From: Pseudoxanthomonas sp. z9 | Lineage (GTDB): Bacteria; Pseudomonadota; Gammaproteobacteria; Xanthomonadales; Xanthomonadaceae | Direction of reading: 5' to 3' | Length of the DNA: 64,000 nucleotides | Assembly: GCF_006542425.1 (NCBI RefSeq) | Contig: NZ_VFID01000012.1 | Span: 1 to 64,000 of the forward strand | Shown: positions 43,310-52,393 of the stretch, in pieces | Layout of the letters: every line of letters starts with the position of its first letter | How positions within the stretch are numbered: the stretch's first letter is position 1 | Notes under the pieces: generated by a model | What the model saw: only the letters and a program-made list of their open reading frames with translations | What the model was told of the DNA's origin: nothing | Databases searched by the model: none | Program-made: the position numbers and the translations under genes

Positions 43310-44227
43310 TCACTCGCCCGGCAACTGCTCCAGGAACGCTTCCAGCGCCGGCGAGCGACGCCGGTTGAGCAGTTCCAGCCGGTACAGCCGGCGACTCAGC
43401 GCGGCCTGGCCGTCCAGCGACAGCGTGCGCACCCGGCGCATCGCGATCAGATCCTCCACCACCACCGACGGCAGGATGGCAACCCCTGCGCCGGCCGCCA
43501 CCGCCCGGGCGATGGCTTCGTTGCTGCCGATCTCCACCTGGTGCTTCGGGGTGATGCCGTGCGCGTGCAGCAATCGTTCGGCCACCCGCCGGGTACCGGA
43601 GCCTTCCTCGCGCAGCAGCCAGGTCTGTTCGCTCAGGCTGGCGGCGGTCGCGAGCCGGCTGCCGCTGCCTGCCAGATCGTCGGGCGCGATCACCACCAGC
43701 GCCTCCTCGCGCCAGACACGCCGATCGATGCGTGGATCGTCGACCGGACCTTCGACGAAGGCGGCGTCCACGGTGCAGTCGATGATCGCCTGGGCGATCT
43801 GGGCGGTATTGGCGACCATCACCTGGGTGCGGATGTCCGGATGCCGGCGCGCGTAGGCGGCCACGTGCACCGGTAGCCAGTAGCCGGCCACCGTGGTGCT
43901 GGCGCCGATGCGCAGCTCGCCCTTGCGCAGGCCGACCCGCTCGCGGACGTCCTCCAGCGCGATCCGCTCCATCGCGAAGATGCCGCGCGCGTGCTCGTAC
44001 AGCACCTGGCCGCCTTCGGTGAGGCGAATGCCGCGCATGCCGCGGGCGCCACCGGGGCCGCGGTCGATCAGTGGCAGTTCGAGCTGGTGTTCCAGTTCGC
44101 GCACCGCCTTGGACACCGCCGACTGGGTGATGAACATCGTCTCGGCCGCGCGCGAGAAGCCCTGCTGCTCGACGACCGTGGCGAACACCCGCAGGAGGTG
44201 GAGATTAATTGAATGAGGAATATTCAT
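43310..44227 (-). CDS. LysR-family regulator divergent from yeiH
   Basis: 305 residues. The helix-turn-helix reads NLHLLRVFATVVEQQGFSRA then ITQSAVSKAVRELEHQLELP; the effector domain has ELRIGASTTVAGYWLP and AIARAVAAGAGVAILP. This is the YeiE/CbbR-like branch often paired with yeiH. It is divergent from the YeiH gene with 103 bases between the starts, and its start codon sits inside a perfect 10-base inverted repeat, so it may repress itself and control yeiH. The inducer is unknown; sulfur or anion stress is possible from the YeiH family. Confidence 0.88.
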   Translation of the reverse strand: MNIPHSINLHLLRVFATVVEQQGFSRAAETMFITQSAVSKAVRELEHQLELPLIDRGPGGARGMRGIRLTEGGQVLYEHARGIFAMERIALEDVRERVGLRKGELRIGASTTVAGYWLPVHVAAYARRHPDIRTQVMVANTAQIAQAIIDCTVDAAFVEGPVDDPRIDRRVWREEALVVIAPDDLAGSGSRLATAASLSEQTWLLREEGSGTRRVAERLLHAHGITPKHQVEIGSNEAIARAVAAGAGVAILPSVVVEDLIAMRRVRTLSLDGQAALSRRLYRLELLNRRRSPALEAFLEQLPGE

Positions 44228-44262
44228 GCATGAGGGAATTATATGCATTGGACTCATTCAAT
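44208..44262. promoter_or_regulatory. Inverted-repeat operator between LysR and YeiH genes
   Basis: ATTGAATGAG (44208-44217) and CTCATTCAAT (44253-44262) are perfect 10-base inverted arms around centre 44235. A second dyad TGCAT / ATGCA (44227-44231 and 44243-44247) is nested inside. The site overlaps the LysR start codon and lies 69 bases before yeiH, fitting an autoregulated LysR system. Confidence 0.6.
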
Positions 44263-44330
44263 GGCCGGGACTAAGGTGCCGTCCGTCGGCGGGAGGTCCC
44301 GCCCACGCCTCCGTTTCTCCCGGGTTTCCG

Positions 44331-45401
44331 ATGTCCAGCCAGTCCGTGTCTTCCGCGTCCGCTTCTCCCGCCCCCCGGTCCCCATACCGCCAGTCCGGCT
44401 GGTGGCTGGGTCTCGGCCTGGCCGCGCTGCTCGCGGCCGCGGGCCTGTGGCTGGCGAGCCTGCCGACCGTGCAGGGCTGGGGCGTCAGCGCGCTGACCGC
44501 CGCGATCCTGCTGGGCATCGTCGCCGGCAACACCGTGTTCCCGCGCATCGCCGCGCGCACCGCGCCGGGCGTGGATTTCGCCAAGAGCACCCTGCTGCGG
44601 CTGGGCATCGTGCTGTACGGCTTCCGGGTGACCGTGCAGGACATCGCCCAGGTCGGCATGGCCGGGCTGGTGATCGACGTGATCGTGGTGGCCTCGGTAT
44701 TCCTGCTGGCGGTGTGGCTGGGCACGCGCCTGTTCAAGCTGGATCGCGAGACCTCGATGCTGATCGGCGCGGGCAGCGCGATCTGCGGCGCCGCCGCGGT
44801 GATGGCGGCCGAGCCGGTGGTCAAGGCGCAGGCGCACAAGGTCGCGGTCGCGGTGGCCACGGTGGTGGTGTTCGGCACTGTCGGCATGTTCCTGTATCCA
44901 GCGTTGTATCCGCATCTGGGCATCGATGCGCACGCCTATGGCGTCTATGCCGGCTCGACCATCCATGAAGTCGCGCAGGTCGTGGTCGCCGGCAAGGCGA
45001 TCAGCGAAACCGCCGCGTCGGTGGCGGTGATCGAAAAGATGATCCGGGTGATGCTGCTGGCGCCGTTCCTGCTGATCCTGTCCGCGCGCCTGGGTGCGGA
45101 GGCGGGCGCCGACGCGGGCGGTGCGCGACCGAAGCTGATGATTCCGTGGTTCGCGGTGATGTTCATCGCGGTCAGCCTGTTCAATTCCCTGCACCTGCTG
45201 CCCACCGCGTGGGTCGCGCTGATCGTGCAACTGGACACCGTGTTGCTGGCGACCGCGATGGCGGCGCTGGGCCTGCGCACCCATGCCGGCGCGATTCGCC
45301 AGGCCGGCGTCAAGCCGCTGCTGCTGGCGCTGAGCCTGTTCGCCTTCCTGCTGCTGGGCGGCGGCGCGATCAACTGGCTGGTGATGCGCCTGTTCAGTTG
45401 A
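44331..45401 (+). CDS. yeiH: YeiH-family putative anion exporter
   Basis: 356 residues with about ten membrane helices. Family landmarks: GIVAGNTVFPRIAARTAPGV, LLRLGIVLYGFRVTVQDI, GAGSAICGAAAVMA and GSTIHEVAQVVVAG. YeiH proteins are proposed sulfate or sulfite exporters in the inner membrane; substrate not proven. ATG 44331 is chosen because it starts a Ser-rich tail just before the first helix; GGGAGG lies about 35 bases upstream and no closer site is obvious. Divergent LysR gene probably regulates it. Confidence 0.87.
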   Translation: MSSQSVSSASASPAPRSPYRQSGWWLGLGLAALLAAAGLWLASLPTVQGWGVSALTAAILLGIVAGNTVFPRIAARTAPGVDFAKSTLLRLGIVLYGFRVTVQDIAQVGMAGLVIDVIVVASVFLLAVWLGTRLFKLDRETSMLIGAGSAICGAAAVMAAEPVVKAQAHKVAVAVATVVVFGTVGMFLYPALYPHLGIDAHAYGVYAGSTIHEVAQVVVAGKAISETAASVAVIEKMIRVMLLAPFLLILSARLGAEAGADAGGARPKLMIPWFAVMFIAVSLFNSLHLLPTAWVALIVQLDTVLLATAMAALGLRTHAGAIRQAGVKPLLLALSLFAFLLLGGGAINWLVMRLFS

Positions 45402-45433
45402 GCTTCGCCGTGGCGATGACACCACGAAGGTAA

Positions 45434-45460
45434 TAAAGATTCCGGTTGCGAGGTCGATGG
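45434..45460 (+). promoter_or_regulatory. FliA (sigma-28) type promoter of the second chemoreceptor operon
   Basis: TAAAGATT, an 11-base spacer and GTCGATGG match the sigma-28 consensus at 12 of 16 positions, with exact spacing. It lies 57 bases before the gene at 45518. The -10 is weaker than at the first chemoreceptor. Confidence 0.55.
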
Positions 45461-45517
45461 GGGGTATCTGGGACTGATGCCAGATGAACCATTGACGCCC
45501 TGGGGAGAGGGCCCGCA

Positions 45518-46024
45518 ATGGAATCCACTGCCGCGCCATCGCGAAGGATCGCACCCGCCTGGATAGGGCCGGGCCTGCTCGTGCTCTGGCTGGGCGCGAT
45601 GGTGCCGGCGCTGGCCCGGCTCGAAACCGGCGCCATGCGTGCCTCGCCAGCTTCCGAAGCCGATGCCCTGCTCACCGCGCTGCGCGGACAGGTGGACCTC
45701 GATCGCCACCGCGGCGCCGCAGTGGTCTTCCACTTGCCCGTGGCGTGCACCTGCGACGACCGCGAAGACACCCGCCAGGTGCGCGACGCGCTGCGCGCGC
45801 GCGGCGTCCGCTGGGTCGAGCTGGCTGGCGTCGCCCGCGCGGACCTGCCCCATTCCCTGATCGCCCTGGATGCCGAGGGACGGCTGCGTTACGCCGGCCC
45901 GATGCGTCCGGATGGACTGTGCGCCGGCACGGCGTCCGCGCCGCTGGCCACCCGCTACCTGTCTTTCCACCGCGAAGACGCGCCGCGCGCGCTCGTCAGC
46001 GGAACCCGTTGCCCGTGCAGATAA
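45518..46024 (+). CDS. Membrane-anchored thioredoxin-fold-like protein with CxC site
   Basis: 168 residues. One N-terminal membrane helix (about 17-33) places the rest in the periplasm. [20 protein letters not shown] has a C77-x-C79 pair where thioredoxin-fold proteins keep their redox site, followed by VRWVELAG and [17 protein letters not shown] strands; it ends in RCPCR with two more cysteines. It resembles DUF6436-like proteins; exact family not certain. It is ten bases upstream of the chemoreceptor gene and behind a FliA-like promoter, so it may be a periplasmic partner or redox sensor for that receptor. Confidence 0.7.
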   Translation: MESTAAPSRRIAPAWIGPGLLVLWLGAMVPALARLETGAMRASPASEADALLTALRGQVDLDRHRGAAVVFHLPVACTCDDREDTRQVRDALRARGVRWVELAGVARADLPHSLIALDAEGRLRYAGPMRPDGLCAGTASAPLATRYLSFHREDAPRALVSGTRCPCR

Positions 46025-46034
46025 GGAGAATCGC

Positions 46035-48239
46035 ATGTCCGCCCAACCGCATTCACTTCGAAACGACGGCGACCTCGTCGGCCGCGAACGTTACGCCTAC
46101 CTGGAGGAACTGGCGGCCGATGCCGATCGCATCTTCCTGTGGCTGGCGGCCGCGCTGGGCGCCGCCACGCTGCTGCTGGCGCTGCGCAACGGCCAATGGA
46201 TGCCGGTACTCGCGGTGGCGCTGCCCAGCGTCGCGGTCGCCGTGGTGCAGGCCCGCCTGTTCCCGGGCACGCGGCTGAGCCGGATCACCCTGGCGCTGGT
46301 GCTGATGGTGCTGTCGGCCGTGCTGATCCACCAGTCGGGCGGCATGGTCGAGGCACACTTCGGCGTGATCCTGATGATCGCGCTGCTGCTGTACTACCGC
46401 GACTGGGTGCCGATCGTGGTCGCGGCCGCGGCCATCGCCGTGCATCACGTGGCGTTCTTCTTCATGCAGCAGGCCGGCTGGCCGGTGCCGGTGTTCCCGG
46501 CGGGCAGCGGCTTCGGCATCGTGCTGCTGCACGCCGCCTACGTCGTGGTCGAAACCGTGCTGCTGGTGATCATGGCCGTGCAGTTGCGGCGCCAATTGCT
46601 GTGGCTGGGATACGGGCCACGCCGGCTGACGACGCTGGCGCGCGAGGTGGCCGCGGACAGGCCGGTGCCGGAGGAAATCGCCCGGATGGACTTCCCGCCG
46701 GCCTCGCTGGCGACCGCGCTGGTGTCGATGAGCGGCCAGTTGCAGCAGCGCTTGCATCACGAGCGCACCGCCGGGCAGGAGAACCTGCGCATCCGCACAG
46801 CGCTCGATGGCGTGACCGCCCACGTGATGATCGCCGATGCCGATCGCAACATCGTCTACGCCAACCGACCGCTGCTGGCGATGCTGTCGCAGGTGGAGGA
46901 ACAGATCCGCCGCGACGTGCCGCGCTTCGACGTGGCCACCCTGATCGGCAGCAGCATCGACATCTTCCACAAGCATCCGGAACACCAGTCGCGCCTGCTC
47001 GCGGAACTGCGCGGCACCCACCAGGCCCAGATCCGGGTTGGCGGGCGGGTCATGCGCTTGATCATCAATCCGGTGGTGGACGACGCCGGACGGCGGCTGG
47101 GCTTCGTGGTCGAGTGGTCCGACCGCACCGCCGAGGTGGAAGTGGAAGAGGAAATGACCCGCATCGTGCAGGCTGCCGCCACCGGCGACATGAGCGGACG
47201 CATCGGCACCGCCGGCAGGCAGGGGTTCTTCCTGACCCTGTCCGAGCGCATCAATGCGTTGCTCGATGCGAATGCGCTGGTTCTGGATCGGGTATCCACG
47301 CTGCTGTCGGCACTCTCGCAGGGCGACCTGACGGTACGGATGGACGGCGACTTCCACGGCGTGTTCGCCCGCATGCGCGACGACGCCAACGCCACCGTCG
47401 CCCAGCTCACCGACATCGTCTCCCGCATCCAGGACGCCTCCACCGCCATCAACACCGCCGCCGGGGAGATTGCTTCGGGCAACGCCGACCTGTCCCGCCG
47501 CACCGAACAACAAGCCGCCAACCTGGAGGAAACCGCCGCCTCCATGGAGGAACTGACCTCCACCGTGCGCCAGAACGCCGACTCCGCCCGCCAGGCCAAC
47601 CAGCTGGCCATCGGCGCGGCTTCCGTCGCCTCCCAGGGCGGCAACGTCGTCGGCCAGGTCGTCACCACCATGCGCGACATCGAAGCGGCCTCGCGCAAGA
47701 TTGCCGAAATCATCGCCGTCATCGACGGCATCGCCTTCCAGACCAACATCCTGGCCCTCAATGCGGCGGTGGAAGCGGCCCGCGCCGGCGAACAGGGCCG
47801 CGGCTTCGCGGTGGTGGCCTCGGAGGTGCGTACCCTGGCCCAGCGCTCGGCCAATGCGGCCAAGGAAATCAAGGGCCTGATTGAGGCCTCGGTGGACCAG
47901 GTGGCCACCGGCTCTTCGCTGGTCAACCAGGCCGGCGCGACCATGGGTGAAATCGTCGCCTCGGTCCAGCGCGTCACCGACATCATGGCCGAAATCGCCG
48001 CCGCCTCGCAGGAACAGTCCGCCGGCATCGAACAGGTCAACCAGACCATCACCCAGATGGACGAGACCACCCAGCAGAACGCGGCGGTGGTGGAAGAGGT
48101 GGCGGCCACCGCCGGCGATTTGCGGCAGCAGGCGCAGGACCTGGAACAGGCGGTGTCGGTGTTCCGCCTGGCGGGCTCCCCCAGCGAGGAGGTGCGCCGC
48201 TGGGTCACCGAGGCCGGCCGGCGCGTACTCGCGCCCTGA
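46035..48239 (+). CDS. Methyl-accepting chemotaxis protein with multi-spanning membrane sensor
   Basis: 734 residues. Instead of a periplasmic sensor it has about six membrane helices in residues 32-205, including [17 protein letters not shown], then a HAMP-like linker, a PAS-like domain (about 255-370) and the MCP signalling domain. The start follows AAGGAG. DNA of its signalling domain (47321-48082) is about 98% identical to that of the receptor at 9454, though the sensors are unrelated. The input may be membrane energy state, a small hydrophobic signal, or redox through the upstream CxC protein. It ends before a strong terminator. Confidence 0.92.
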   Translation: MSAQPHSLRNDGDLVGRERYAYLEELAADADRIFLWLAAALGAATLLLALRNGQWMPVLAVALPSVAVAVVQARLFPGTRLSRITLALVLMVLSAVLIHQSGGMVEAHFGVILMIALLLYYRDWVPIVVAAAAIAVHHVAFFFMQQAGWPVPVFPAGSGFGIVLLHAAYVVVETVLLVIMAVQLRRQLLWLGYGPRRLTTLAREVAADRPVPEEIARMDFPPASLATALVSMSGQLQQRLHHERTAGQENLRIRTALDGVTAHVMIADADRNIVYANRPLLAMLSQVEEQIRRDVPRFDVATLIGSSIDIFHKHPEHQSRLLAELRGTHQAQIRVGGRVMRLIINPVVDDAGRRLGFVVEWSDRTAEVEVEEEMTRIVQAAATGDMSGRIGTAGRQGFFLTLSERINALLDANALVLDRVSTLLSALSQGDLTVRMDGDFHGVFARMRDDANATVAQLTDIVSRIQDASTAINTAAGEIASGNADLSRRTEQQAANLEETAASMEELTSTVRQNADSARQANQLAIGAASVASQGGNVVGQVVTTMRDIEAASRKIAEIIAVIDGIAFQTNILALNAAVEAARAGEQGRGFAVVASEVRTLAQRSANAAKEIKGLIEASVDQVATGSSLVNQAGATMGEIVASVQRVTDIMAEIAAASQEQSAGIEQVNQTITQMDETTQQNAAVVEEVAATAGDLRQQAQDLEQAVSVFRLAGSPSEEVRRWVTEAGRRVLAP
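47321..48082 (+). repeat. Chemoreceptor signalling-domain repeat, copy 2
   Basis: Aligns gaplessly with 11133-11894; about 13 synonymous mismatches counted by eye. After 48082 the two genes diverge at once (alternative C-terminal tails). Confidence 0.9.
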
Positions 48240-48278
48240 CCGTCTGCGACGCTTCCGGCGTTCGCCGCATCCTGGAAA

Positions 48279-48320
48279 AGGTGGGTCGGACGTAAGGTCC
48301 GGCCCGCCTCTTTCTTTGTC
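48279..48320 (+). terminator. Rho-independent terminator of the second chemoreceptor operon
   Basis: A 13-base-pair stem (48279-48291 with 48297-48309, including two G-T pairs) with loop GTAAG is followed by CTTTCTTTGTC. It starts 40 bases after the chemoreceptor stop. Confidence 0.75.
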
Positions 48321-48403
48321 CCTGTTTCAACCCTCCGCGCGCATGCGGCATCGAAACAGGACGCCGCCCGCCGGATGCGGAGCGCAAAAAGGACCGGAAG
48401 CGC

Positions 48404-49948
48404 ATGAAAACCCTGCCGTTGCTGTTCGCCGCCCTGATGACCCTGTGGCAGATATCGACTGGCTCGTTGCCGTTGCCGGTCGCCGGCGATGACGACAGGC
48501 CGGCCCGCGCCACGGCGCAAGCGACGGCACCGGCCGGGCTCGATGACTACCTGCGGACGAAGATGCAGAACCGCCGCATCCCTGGCATGCAGGTGGTGGT
48601 GATCCGCGACGGCCGCATCGTGTTTTCCCGCAGCTACGGCAAGGCCAACCTGCAGGACGACGTGGCGGTGACGCCGGACACGGTGTTCTCGATCAACTCG
48701 GCCACCAAGACCTTCACCGGCGTGGCGATCCTGCAACTGGCGCAGGCCGGCAAGCTGTCGCTGGACGATCCGGTGTCGCGTCATCTGGCGGATCTGCCGC
48801 GCGAGTGGCAGGCGGTCACGGTGCGGCAACTGCTCAACCACACGTCCGGCCTGCCCGACATCCTGGTGCCGCCGCGCGCGCAGGGCACCGGCGCGCTGGT
48901 GGGCGAGGGCGGCGAGGAATCGGCCTGGGACACGGTGCGCACGATGCCGATGGCGTTCCCGACCGGCAGTGCCTATCGCTACAACCAGACCAACTATGTC
49001 CTGCTGGGCCGGGTCATCGATTCGCTGGGCGGCGTTCCGTTCACCCGCTTCATCACCGAACGCCAGTTCGCGCCGGCCGGCATGCGCCACGCCGGCTTCG
49101 GCGACTCGCGCGACGTCACGCCGCATCGCGCGCAGCCGTACCGCTATCCCGGCGGTGCCACCTCGCCGGCCGCCGGCGCGTTGCAGCATGCGTTCGACGA
49201 GTTCCCGGCCATGCTGCGCACCGGTGCCGGCATCAACGCCAGCGCCGAGGACGTCGCGCACTGGCTGATCGCCTTGCAGGACGGCCGCCTGCTCGACCGC
49301 GAACACCTGCGTGAACTGTGGGCGCCGGGCCGGTTCAATGACGGCCGGATCACGTCGTGGGCGTCGGGCTGGCCGCTGATCGATCGCGAGGATCATCCGG
49401 CGGTGGCGGGCATTGGTGGCCGCCGTTCGGCGTTCTTCGTCTATCCGCGGGATGGATTGTCGGTGGTGGTGCTGACCAATCTGGCCGGCGCCAACCCGGA
49501 AGAATTCATCGACGAGATCGCCGGGTTCTACCTGCCGGATTTCAGCGTGGCCAACGGCGGCGGGCTGCCGCGCAACGTCAAGGCGCTGCGGCGTGGCCTG
49601 ATCGCACGCGGCTGGGACCAGGGCGTCTCCATCGTCGCCGGGCTCAAGCGGCAGGATCCGGACTTCGAACTGCGCGAGGACGATCTCAACGCCTGGGGCT
49701 ACCGGCTGGTGACCGACGGTCAGCGCAGGGAAGGCATCGAGGTGCTGAAACTCAACACCCTGCTGTACCCGAAAAGCGGCAACACCTTCGATTCGCTGGC
49801 CGAGGCCTATGCGATCACCGGCGATCGCGAGGCGGCGATCCGCAACTACCGCCTTTCGCTGGAACGCGATCCGGGCAACCGCAACGCGGTCGACCAACTG
49901 CGCGCGCTGGGCGCGCCGCCGCCGGCCGGGGCGCGTGCCACGCACTGA
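48404..49948 (+). CDS. Beta-lactamase-family (class C-like) serine hydrolase with C-terminal TPR-like region
   Basis: 514 residues with a signal peptide (KTLPLLFAALMTLWQISTGS). The S-x-x-K motif is SATK in FSINSATKTFTGVA; the second motif region reads YRYNQTNYVLLG. The hydrolase part ends near residue 380; the last 100 residues (NTFDSLAEAYAITGDREAAI) look like TPR helices. The family includes esterases, D-aminopeptidases and penicillin-binding proteins as well as AmpC. The added TPR part argues for a peptidase or esterase, not resistance. Not overlapping its neighbour, but lies just upstream of another family member. Confidence 0.85.
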   Translation: MKTLPLLFAALMTLWQISTGSLPLPVAGDDDRPARATAQATAPAGLDDYLRTKMQNRRIPGMQVVVIRDGRIVFSRSYGKANLQDDVAVTPDTVFSINSATKTFTGVAILQLAQAGKLSLDDPVSRHLADLPREWQAVTVRQLLNHTSGLPDILVPPRAQGTGALVGEGGEESAWDTVRTMPMAFPTGSAYRYNQTNYVLLGRVIDSLGGVPFTRFITERQFAPAGMRHAGFGDSRDVTPHRAQPYRYPGGATSPAAGALQHAFDEFPAMLRTGAGINASAEDVAHWLIALQDGRLLDREHLRELWAPGRFNDGRITSWASGWPLIDREDHPAVAGIGGRRSAFFVYPRDGLSVVVLTNLAGANPEEFIDEIAGFYLPDFSVANGGGLPRNVKALRRGLIARGWDQGVSIVAGLKRQDPDFELREDDLNAWGYRLVTDGQRREGIEVLKLNTLLYPKSGNTFDSLAEAYAITGDREAAIRNYRLSLERDPGNRNAVDQLRALGAPPPAGARATH

Positions 49949-50012
49949 ATCCGCTTGCCCGGCGGTGCGGACTGATATCCAATCGGTCCCCTGACCACGG
50001 GGAGCGACGCAG

Positions 50013-51278
50013 ATGCATGAGGGTTCTGCCGGCCGGATGGGCCGGCGTGGTTTCCTGGTGGCCGCTTCGGCCTGCGCGGCGATGGCGGCACTGCGATCGC
50101 CGCCGCTGCGCGCGGCGGACGCGGCCCGCTACGACCATCCGTGGATTCCCTCCGATGCCTTCCTCGCCGATTTGCCGGAATGGATGCGCGCGTTCGGCGT
50201 GCCCGGCGTGGGCATCGCGGTGGTCGAGGACGGCGTGTTGGCCTGGCACCGCGCATTCGGCGTGGCCGACGTGGACAGTGGCGTGACGGTGGACGCGGAC
50301 AGCGTGTTCGAGTGCGCCTCGCTGAGCAAGCCGGTGTTCGCCTACGTGGTCCTGCAACTGGTCGATGCGGACGTGCTGCAACTCGACCGGACCCTGGCGC
50401 ATTACCATCGCCCCGACTACCTGGCCAAGGATGATCCGCGCCTGGATCGGATCACCGTGCGCGACGTCCTGCGCCACAGCAGCGGCCTGCCGAACTGGCG
50501 CGAACATCCGGATCGCGAACCCTTGCGCACGCTGGCCGAACCCGGCAAGGGCGTGAACTATTCGGGCGAGGCCTTCTTCTGGTTGCAACGGGTGGCCGAG
50601 ACGGTAACCGGCGAAAGCCTGGACCGGCTGGCACGGCGGCACCTGTTCGAACCGGCCGGCATGCGCGACAGCACCTATACCTGGAACGCGCATGCGGCGC
50701 GGCACTCGGTGATGGGCCAGCCAGCGCCTGGCGCGACACCGGTCGTGCAGACCTTCCGTAGCCAGTGGTCGCTGCTGCAACCCATCGCCGAAGCGCAGGG
50801 CAAGCCGTTGCCCGAATGGCTCTGGGACGACGCGGTGCGCGTGTTGCCGCGGGCGCAGGCCGCCGCGCCCGCGGGCATGTTCGTCTGGCCCGGCGATCTG
50901 CTGGCCAACGCCGCCGCCAGCCTGCGCGGACCGGTGCAGGACTATGCGCGTTTCATCGCCCATGTGATGCGTCCGGATGCGGGCCCGCCGCATGCAATCA
51001 GTGAAACCACGCGGCGGGCGATGCTGGCGCCGCAGATGCCGCTGCGCGCCGGCTGGTTGGACAAGGGACTGGGCTGGAACCTTGAACGCATCGACGGCGA
51101 TGCCCGCTGGTTCTTCCACGGCGGCGCCAACGCGGGTCGCTACAAGACCTTTACCGTCGGAGATCCGCAGCGACGGCGGGGACTGGTGGTGATGACGAAT
51201 GGCGGCGGCGGCACGGGTGTTTACCAGCGCATCGTGCGCGCGGCCACTGGCCGGGACATGCTCGCCTTCGATCTGTGA
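50013..51278 (+). CDS. Beta-lactamase-family serine hydrolase, Tat-exported
   Basis: 421 residues. The leader GRRGFLVAASACAAMAAL has the twin-arginine look of Tat substrates. Catalytic motifs: SLSK in ECASLSKPVFAY, YSGEAFFWLQ, and HGG in WFFHGGANAGRY, all three in order. Unlike the gene before it there is no C-terminal extension. The periplasmic substrate is unknown; class C beta-lactamase, D-aminopeptidase or esterase activity are all possible. Confidence 0.87.
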   Translation: MHEGSAGRMGRRGFLVAASACAAMAALRSPPLRAADAARYDHPWIPSDAFLADLPEWMRAFGVPGVGIAVVEDGVLAWHRAFGVADVDSGVTVDADSVFECASLSKPVFAYVVLQLVDADVLQLDRTLAHYHRPDYLAKDDPRLDRITVRDVLRHSSGLPNWREHPDREPLRTLAEPGKGVNYSGEAFFWLQRVAETVTGESLDRLARRHLFEPAGMRDSTYTWNAHAARHSVMGQPAPGATPVVQTFRSQWSLLQPIAEAQGKPLPEWLWDDAVRVLPRAQAAAPAGMFVWPGDLLANAAASLRGPVQDYARFIAHVMRPDAGPPHAISETTRRAMLAPQMPLRAGWLDKGLGWNLERIDGDARWFFHGGANAGRYKTFTVGDPQRRRGLVVMTNGGGGTGVYQRIVRAATGRDMLAFDL

Positions 51279-51379
51279 TCGCCGGAGCGATATACCGGAA
51301 CCGCGCCGACTCATCGCGCTGACGCGGTTCCGTCATCCAGGCCGCGTACTCTGCCGCCCGCTCAGGGGGCAGTCTCACG

Positions 51380-52351
51380 ATGAAATCACGCGGTTACCGG
51401 ATCCTTCCCATTCTGCTGGCGCTCGGCGCCTGCCAGCCCGCGCCGCCCGTGGCCGCGCCCGCCGCCCAGGCGTCGGCAATCGTGCCCGTGGCCGCGCAGC
51501 CGGCGGTGTCGCCGGATGGCGTCATCGACAACAGTGAACTGCGGCGCCTGGCCAGCCAGGCGCTGCAGGCGAACCGCCTGTACGCGCCGGCCGGTGACAA
51601 CGCGGTGGAGTTCTACCTGGCGGCGCGCGTGCGACGTCCCGATGATGCCGCCATCCAGGCCGCGCTGACTGAAATCCAGCCGTACCTGCTGATCGCCACC
51701 GAACAGGCGCTGGAGCGTCGCGATGGCGCCGAGGCCGCGCGCCTGTTCGAACTGTTGCGCCGGCTGGATCCGCAGGCGCCGGCGCTGCCGCGTCTGCAGG
51801 CAGGCTTGACGGCGTTGCCGGCGACGCCGGAACCCGCGCAGGCCAGCGCGGACACGCAAGCGCGCCGCCCACCGCAGGACGTCTCGCCGCAGGGCGGCCG
51901 ATCGCAGGGCCCTGCGCCGACCTCCGTGCCCGTCGCGTCCGCACCGGCGCAGGTGCCTCGCCCGACCGCATCGGAAACCCCCAACGCCGCGATGGCTTCG
52001 CCGCCGCCTGCGCCGGCGCTTCCCCCGCCGGAGCCCGCGCGCGCGGCCGTGGCGAGCCCGGTAGCCGCGCCTGCGCGCATGGCCACAACCTCCTCCTCGC
52101 CGCGCCTGCTGCAGGATGCGCAGCCGCGTTATCCGTTGCCGGCGCTGCGCAATCGGGTGGAGGGCGAGGTGGAACTGGCGTTCGTGATCCGTCCCGACGG
52201 CAGCGTCGGCGACGTGCGCCTGACTGCGGCACGGCCGCAGGGCGTGTTCGACGCGGCCGCCGTCGCGGTGGCTGCGCGCTGGCGTTTCGAGGCGACCGGA
52301 CGCGCGCAGGCGTGGCGGCGCACCGTGCGGTTCCGCCTGCCGCCGCAATAG
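51380..52351 (+). CDS. Lipoprotein with TonB-like C-terminal domain
   Basis: 323 residues. A lipoprotein signal ends in LALGAC, followed by helical repeats to about residue 150, a Pro/Ala-rich linker (about 155-235), and a C-terminal TonB domain containing DAQPRYPLPALRNRVEGEVE and FVIRPDGSVGDVRL. Classical TonB has an inner-membrane helix at its N-terminus, which is absent here; the protein is instead anchored by a lipid. It may bridge an envelope protein to a TonB-box partner or act as a periplasmic scaffold. Confidence 0.82.
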   Translation: MKSRGYRILPILLALGACQPAPPVAAPAAQASAIVPVAAQPAVSPDGVIDNSELRRLASQALQANRLYAPAGDNAVEFYLAARVRRPDDAAIQAALTEIQPYLLIATEQALERRDGAEAARLFELLRRLDPQAPALPRLQAGLTALPATPEPAQASADTQARRPPQDVSPQGGRSQGPAPTSVPVASAPAQVPRPTASETPNAAMASPPPAPALPPPEPARAAVASPVAAPARMATTSSSPRLLQDAQPRYPLPALRNRVEGEVELAFVIRPDGSVGDVRLTAARPQGVFDAAAVAVAARWRFEATGRAQAWRRTVRFRLPPQ

Positions 52352-52393
52352 CCGGTGCTGGCACGCGTCGTTCGCTGCGGCGACAATGGCGGC

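Noticed and set aside
45402..45517. A cyclic-di-GMP riboswitch before the CxC protein and chemoreceptor
   Set aside because: The conserved GEMM core was not found; the region is better explained by the sigma-28-type promoter.
48404..51278. Beta-lactamase resistance genes
   Set aside because: The fold is shared with many esterases and peptidases; the TPR tail and lack of an AmpR-type regulator next to them do not support a resistance call.
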